From the NCBI GenBank assembly GCA_964572685.1, contig CAZNFJ010000058.1, forward strand, positions 1-9,785: DNA of 9,785 bases, given 5' to 3'. Below are positions 6,411 to 9,785 of this stretch, piece by piece (position 1 is the first letter of the stretch; each line of letters opens with the position of its first letter). The DNA comes from UBA2653 sp964572685. GTDB taxonomy: Bacteria > Pseudomonadota > Gammaproteobacteria > Legionellales > Legionellaceae. Both the position numbers and the translations under genes were made by a program. The notes beneath the pieces were generated by a model. It worked only from the letters and a program-made list of their open reading frames with translations, ran no database searches and was not told the origin of the DNA.

Positions 6411-7403
6411 ATGCTAAAAAATAAGATTCATGCATATGTGATTGAACTAAATGAATTTCGAACGGTCAGAGATTTAACTATTGAAAGTCTAAAAGAATTA
6501 ATGACGTCCGATGGCCCCTTTTGGATAGAATTATCCAATCTCGAACAAAAAGATCTGATTGATGCTATCTTTAAGGAACTAGGCATCCATCATCTGATCT
6601 TAGAAGATATTTATAATGTAAATCAACGAGCCAAAATTGAAATACTCGAACACCAGGTTTTTTGTGTTTTAGGATTGATACAAAAAAAACACGATAACCG
6701 TATCCATTTTCAAACACTTAAACTCAATATGATTCTCTCTGAAAAATGCCTCATTACCTTCAATACAAATCTTCAGGATAGCCAACAAAAAATTGATTAT
6801 AAGTTACTACGAGAATCTTTATCTAAAAATACCAAACCTAAAATTGAGTTTTTGGCCTATTTAATTATTCAGCAAATGATGGATTTCTTTTACTTAAATA
6901 TCGATCAAATAGCTGAGCGATTGGAAAGCATGGAGGATTTGCTTATTGAATCCCCTATGAAAGTTCAATTGAAAGACATATATCTCTTAAAACGTAAAAT
7001 TTTGTTCTTAAGAAAAATAATTGTCTCTTACTGTGATGTTGCAGAAATCTTTTACAAAGGTAAAATTTCATATATTCATAAAGAAAATCAGATTTATTTT
7101 ATGAACCTTTATGAACAAACCAATCGCACCCTTCAATCTTTAGATTTTTATCAACTGATGATATCCAACGTCTATGATGTTTATCTTTCGAGTATGAGTA
7201 ATTACTCCAACCAATCCATCAATACCCTGACGCGGTTTGCAGCTATTTTTGTTCCCTTATCATTTATTACAAGCTTTTATGGAATGAATCTTTACATGCC
7301 AGAAACTGTCTATAAAATCACTTACCCCATTGTTTTGGGTGTCATGGCAGCTACAGCTTCCAGCATGTACTATCTAATTCTTAGAAAAAAATCAAAAAAA
7401 TGA
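6411..7403 (+). CDS. corA: CorA-family magnesium/cobalt transport protein
   Basis: This inner-membrane divalent-cation channel of the CorA family (Mg2+, also Co2+/Ni2+) has 330 residues, near the family norm. A long soluble alpha/beta then helical cytoplasmic domain (residues ~1-265) precedes two C-terminal membrane helices at ~270-289 and ~303-325. The signature Y-G-M-N is at 290-293, at the end of the first helix, followed by the periplasmic loop with MPE, as in true CorA. The lysine-rich tail RKKSKK is also typical of the cytoplasmic ring. ATG 6411 is preceded by GGA at 6401-6403, a weak Shine-Dalgarno. Upstream 6321-6410 is very AT-rich, with no promoter I would defend. It is divergent from the antiporter/aconitase remnant. 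The stop is only 5 bp from the stop of the convergent helicase gene, leaving no separate terminator space. Confidence 0.9.
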   Translation: MLKNKIHAYVIELNEFRTVRDLTIESLKELMTSDGPFWIELSNLEQKDLIDAIFKELGIHHLILEDIYNVNQRAKIEILEHQVFCVLGLIQKKHDNRIHFQTLKLNMILSEKCLITFNTNLQDSQQKIDYKLLRESLSKNTKPKIEFLAYLIIQQMMDFFYLNIDQIAERLESMEDLLIESPMKVQLKDIYLLKRKILFLRKIIVSYCDVAEIFYKGKISYIHKENQIYFMNLYEQTNRTLQSLDFYQLMISNVYDVYLSSMSNYSNQSINTLTRFAAIFVPLSFITSFYGMNLYMPETVYKITYPIVLGVMAATASSMYYLILRKKSKK

Positions 7404-7408
7404 AATCT

Positions 7409-8626
7409 CTAAGATGATTTTCTTGAGTACGTTTTCACCCGAGCTTTAGGTTTTCTTTTTAAAGCATTCGGATTTTGACTACAAGGTACTTGATGATGTG
7501 GACAAAAATCCTCGATTTCTTCACGTGAAATATTTGTCTTCAATAATTTTTCAATGGCTTTAAGATTTAAAAACTCATCTGCACAGACCAATGAAATGGC
7601 ATGTCCAGCTCGACCGGCCCGACCAGTTCGACCAATACGATGCACATAGTCTTCGGCAACCTGTGGTAATTCATAATTGATAACCAAATCCAAATCCTGA
7701 ATGTCAATGCCCCTAGAAGCAATATCTGTTGCAATCAAAAAAGGAATTTTACCATTTTTAAAAGACTCTAAAGCTTTAATACGCTGTGATTGGGTCTTGT
7801 CGCCATGAATAGCCATGGATTCAATACCTGAATGATATAAATATTTCACTAATTTATTCGCAGCATGTTTAGTCTTGGTAAAAATCAAAGCCTGTGACCA
7901 CCTTTTGTCTAATAACAAATGACATAATAAATCAGGTTTTTTTGCCTTATCCACTGGATGCATTTTATGAGTCACCGTGCTTGCCGTTTGATTAACAATA
8001 CTGGTTTGAATTTCTGTGGGATTGCTCATGAATTGTTGAGATAATTGACGAATCTCATTCGTCATGGTTGCAGAAAACAACATCGTCTGTCTTGAATATG
8101 GCAATAATTTAACAATTTTTTTGACATCGGGAATAAAGCCCATGTCTAACATTCTATCGGCTTCATCCAGCACCAACGTTTTAACGCCATTGAGTTCTAT
8201 AGCATTTTGCTGAAATAAATCAATCAATCGCCCTGGCGTTGCAATCAATATATCCGCTCCTGCTCTTAAATTCTTCATTTGAGGATTGATTTTAACGCCA
8301 CCGTACACACAATGTATTTTAAGACGTAAATAAGTAGCATAGGTTTTGATGTTATCAAAAATTTGAATAGCAAGCTCTCGGGTTGGTGCTAAAATTAAAG
8401 CATAGGGTGAGCGAGTTTTCACTCTTGTGGATATCGCCAACTGATGTAAGATAGGTAATGCAAAAGCAGCTGTTTTACCTGTACCAGTTTGCGCAAGTCC
8501 GATGATATCTTTTTGCTTTAAGGCCAAAGGAATTACCTTGGATTGAATAGGTGTTGGCGTCTGGAAGCTAATATCAGCTAATAGTTGCAATAAGGAAGGA
8601 TGAAGACCTAGGTTTTGAAATGACAT
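7409..8626 (-). CDS. rhlE: DEAD-box ATP-dependent RNA helicase, RhlE type
   Basis: This cytoplasmic DEAD-box helicase unwinds short RNA duplexes with ATP and is linked in this family to ribosome assembly and RNA decay. All core motifs are present: Q motif (F3, PTPIQ 24-28), motif I AQTGTGKT (45-52), Ia PTRELA (81-86), Ib TPGR (130-133), II DEAD (154-157), III SAT (185-187), IV-V region (LIFTKTKHAA; ATDIASRGID) and VI HRIGRTGRAGR (from 329). The 405-residue length is a helicase core plus a short basic tail (LKRKPKARVKTYSRKSS) that probably binds RNA, as in RhlE proteins; SrmB/DeaD-type extensions are absent. ATG 8626 is preceded by AAAGGT about 10 bases upstream. It lies 36 bp downstream of the helical hypothetical gene and in the same direction, so the two are likely co-transcribed. 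Confidence 0.92.
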   Translation of the reverse strand: MSFQNLGLHPSLLQLLADISFQTPTPIQSKVIPLALKQKDIIGLAQTGTGKTAAFALPILHQLAISTRVKTRSPYALILAPTRELAIQIFDNIKTYATYLRLKIHCVYGGVKINPQMKNLRAGADILIATPGRLIDLFQQNAIELNGVKTLVLDEADRMLDMGFIPDVKKIVKLLPYSRQTMLFSATMTNEIRQLSQQFMSNPTEIQTSIVNQTASTVTHKMHPVDKAKKPDLLCHLLLDKRWSQALIFTKTKHAANKLVKYLYHSGIESMAIHGDKTQSQRIKALESFKNGKIPFLIATDIASRGIDIQDLDLVINYELPQVAEDYVHRIGRTGRAGRAGHAISLVCADEFLNLKAIEKLLKTNISREEIEDFCPHHQVPCSQNPNALKRKPKARVKTYSRKSS

Positions 8627-8662
8627 ATTTTTATATACCTTTAATAAATTTTAACAATGATA

Positions 8663-9592
8663 TCATATCTTCGAACAAAATCGTGAAGCATTATCAAAAC
8701 TAAATGTATAAATGGGTACATCAGGTATCTGAATATCTTCATATTTTTTTTCAAGATTACATAAACTAAGACCGCTTTGAAAAAATGAGTATGGTTTTTC
8801 GGCAAGCCTTGGTAATTCTATCACATATTCCATCTTCAACAATTGTTGATTGAATTCATATCTTTGCTGAGCAAGTTTTTTTGGTGGATATTGATTAAAA
8901 AATGCACCAGTAAAATCAATAAGCGCATGTATATCTTCTACATTACACCAATCCTTATTTGTCAAATAAAAATCTAATGCGATCATAAAATGTTCAAAAA
9001 ACTTTTGAAATAGCTGGTGATTTTTGTTTACTTCCAGATCAATCAACAATAAATTTGCCATATCAAAGTCGGTACAGGCACTCAATTTTTTACAGGCTTG
9101 GACATGTTCCTCTCGAACGTAATGACAAGCAGCTTGCTCAAAAAAATTTTTTGCCAGATTTGCTAAACTCATAAGGGTTTCATAATCTGTCTCTTTAAAT
9201 ACATCAATCAATTTATAATATCCAAGACCCAAATTATAAAATAAATCGGCTTGTAGCTCTGGAGCATTTGGGCAAAAATGCAATTCTAGTATTTTCTCAA
9301 ACTCTTGAAGGAAATTTTGATTAAAATCAAAATACAAACGTTCATCAAATATAAGGTCACATTGAATTTTTTGAAAAAATAACTCAATATTTTTATCTAA
9401 AATATACATAAATTGATTTTGAAAAGCTTGAATATCTGTTTTTTTCTGAAAGAATGGCAATGCTGATTCAAAATTCGCTTTAGCACTTTTTAATTGGGAT
9501 GTTTTTTCAGTCAAACATTCTGTTATGCTTTCTTTTTCTAAACAATCAACAGCATCATTCCATTTATCAAAACCTATATTAGAATTATTCAT
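8663..9592 (-). CDS. Helical hypothetical protein, TPR-like, upstream of rhlE
   Basis: I do not recognise this 309-residue protein. It is rich in aromatic and charged residues and looks almost wholly alpha-helical. Runs such as LQADLFYNLGLGYYKLIDVF and LAKNFFEQAACHYV resemble tetratricopeptide-type helix pairs, without clean TPR consensus. No signal peptide, membrane segment or catalytic motif is visible. The frame can be opened to ATG 9670, but I prefer ATG 9592 (protein begins MNNSNIGFDKW): a consensus-like promoter with TATAAT lies inside the would-be extension, and a weak GAG Shine-Dalgarno (TGAGACTAAAATG) precedes 9592. Only 36 bp separate it from rhlE downstream, so it probably leads a two-gene operon. 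A protein-scaffold or secreted-effector role is possible but unsupported. Confidence 0.75.
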   Translation of the reverse strand: MNNSNIGFDKWNDAVDCLEKESITECLTEKTSQLKSAKANFESALPFFQKKTDIQAFQNQFMYILDKNIELFFQKIQCDLIFDERLYFDFNQNFLQEFEKILELHFCPNAPELQADLFYNLGLGYYKLIDVFKETDYETLMSLANLAKNFFEQAACHYVREEHVQACKKLSACTDFDMANLLLIDLEVNKNHQLFQKFFEHFMIALDFYLTNKDWCNVEDIHALIDFTGAFFNQYPPKKLAQQRYEFNQQLLKMEYVIELPRLAEKPYSFFQSGLSLCNLEKKYEDIQIPDVPIYTFSFDNASRFCSKI

Positions 9593-9620
9593 TTTAGTCT
9601 CATAAAACAACAAGGTCAAA

Positions 9621-9650
9621 ATTATAACACAAAGTCCGCGATAACCGCAA
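9621..9650 (-). promoter_or_regulatory. Promoter of the helical hypothetical gene / rhlE operon
   Basis: On the minus strand TTGCGG (9650-9645) and a perfect TATAAT (9626-9621) are separated by 18 bp, a good sigma-70-type promoter. Transcription would begin near 9614, leaving a ~20-base leader before ATG 9592. Its position inside the longer open frame argues against the upstream start at 9670. Confidence 0.55.
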
Positions 9651-9785
9651 ACAGGGCACTCCTTCGCCATTCAAGTTGCACCTGTATTATCCAAATTTAA
9701 TGGTTGTTGAATAAATACAAATTATTGAAATCAATAGAGCTCTTGCATAACTTAATAAATTGATTAAACTTGTTGATTTTTGGCA

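Noticed and set aside
7404..7440. Possible bidirectional terminator between corA and rhlE
   Set aside because: GAAATC and GATTTTC nearly pair but are out of register by one base, with no strong T-run on either strand.
9593..9670. N-terminal extension of the hypothetical protein with CPVCGYRGLC, a zinc-ribbon-like motif
   Set aside because: The stretch contains a consensus-like promoter for the shorter start at 9592, and the following IILTLLF reads through TATAAT; two CxxC-like cysteines alone do not make a zinc site.
1..9785. CRISPR array, tRNA, rRNA or riboswitch
   Set aside because: No regularly spaced short repeats, cloverleaf-like arms with CCA, rRNA-like blocks or recognisable aptamer cores were found on either strand.

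Overview
The window is an AT-rich stretch of a gammaproteobacterial chromosome, most likely Legionella or a close relative. This is judged from base composition, from the aconitase tail / amino acid antiporter / CorA / RhlE neighbourhood, and from a protein built like a Dot/Icm effector. The taxon is inferred from recall of such genomes, not from a search.

Layout. Positions 51-1704 hold a complete-looking IS3-family insertion sequence with orfA, orfB, an intact DDE triad and a clear programmed -1 frameshift signal. Its right end abuts, and supplies the only candidate start codons and ribosome-binding context for, an AAA_14/DUF4143-type ATPase (to 2892). After a 209-bp spacer comes a 482-residue protein (3102-4550) with a coiled-coil-rich N-terminal half and two tandem copies of a ~132-residue domain. 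It ends at a rho-independent terminator that overlaps the 3' end of the convergent gene. That minus-strand gene (5992-4613) is an APC-superfamily amino acid antiporter. Immediately upstream of it sits only the last 42 codons of an aconitase A gene, whose stop codon overlaps the antiporter's Shine-Dalgarno. The rest of aconitase is gone and is replaced by a ~170-bp unrelated segment bounded by near-identical 15-bp direct repeats.

The right part is more ordinary: a CorA-family Mg2+/Co2+ channel (6411-7403, plus strand) converging, with 5 bp between stops, on an RhlE-type DEAD-box RNA helicase (8626-7409). Upstream of the helicase and in the same direction is an unrecognised helical, TPR-like protein (9592-8663) with its own good promoter; the two genes are 36 bp apart and probably co-transcribed.

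The window reads as a junction between conserved housekeeping genes and an accessory patch (IS, orphan ATPase, duplicated-domain protein, gene remnant). I do not see a coherent new multi-gene system. The best leads are the tandem-repeat candidate effector, the frameshift cassette of the IS, and the decayed aconitase locus that leaves the antiporter without its original upstream gene.
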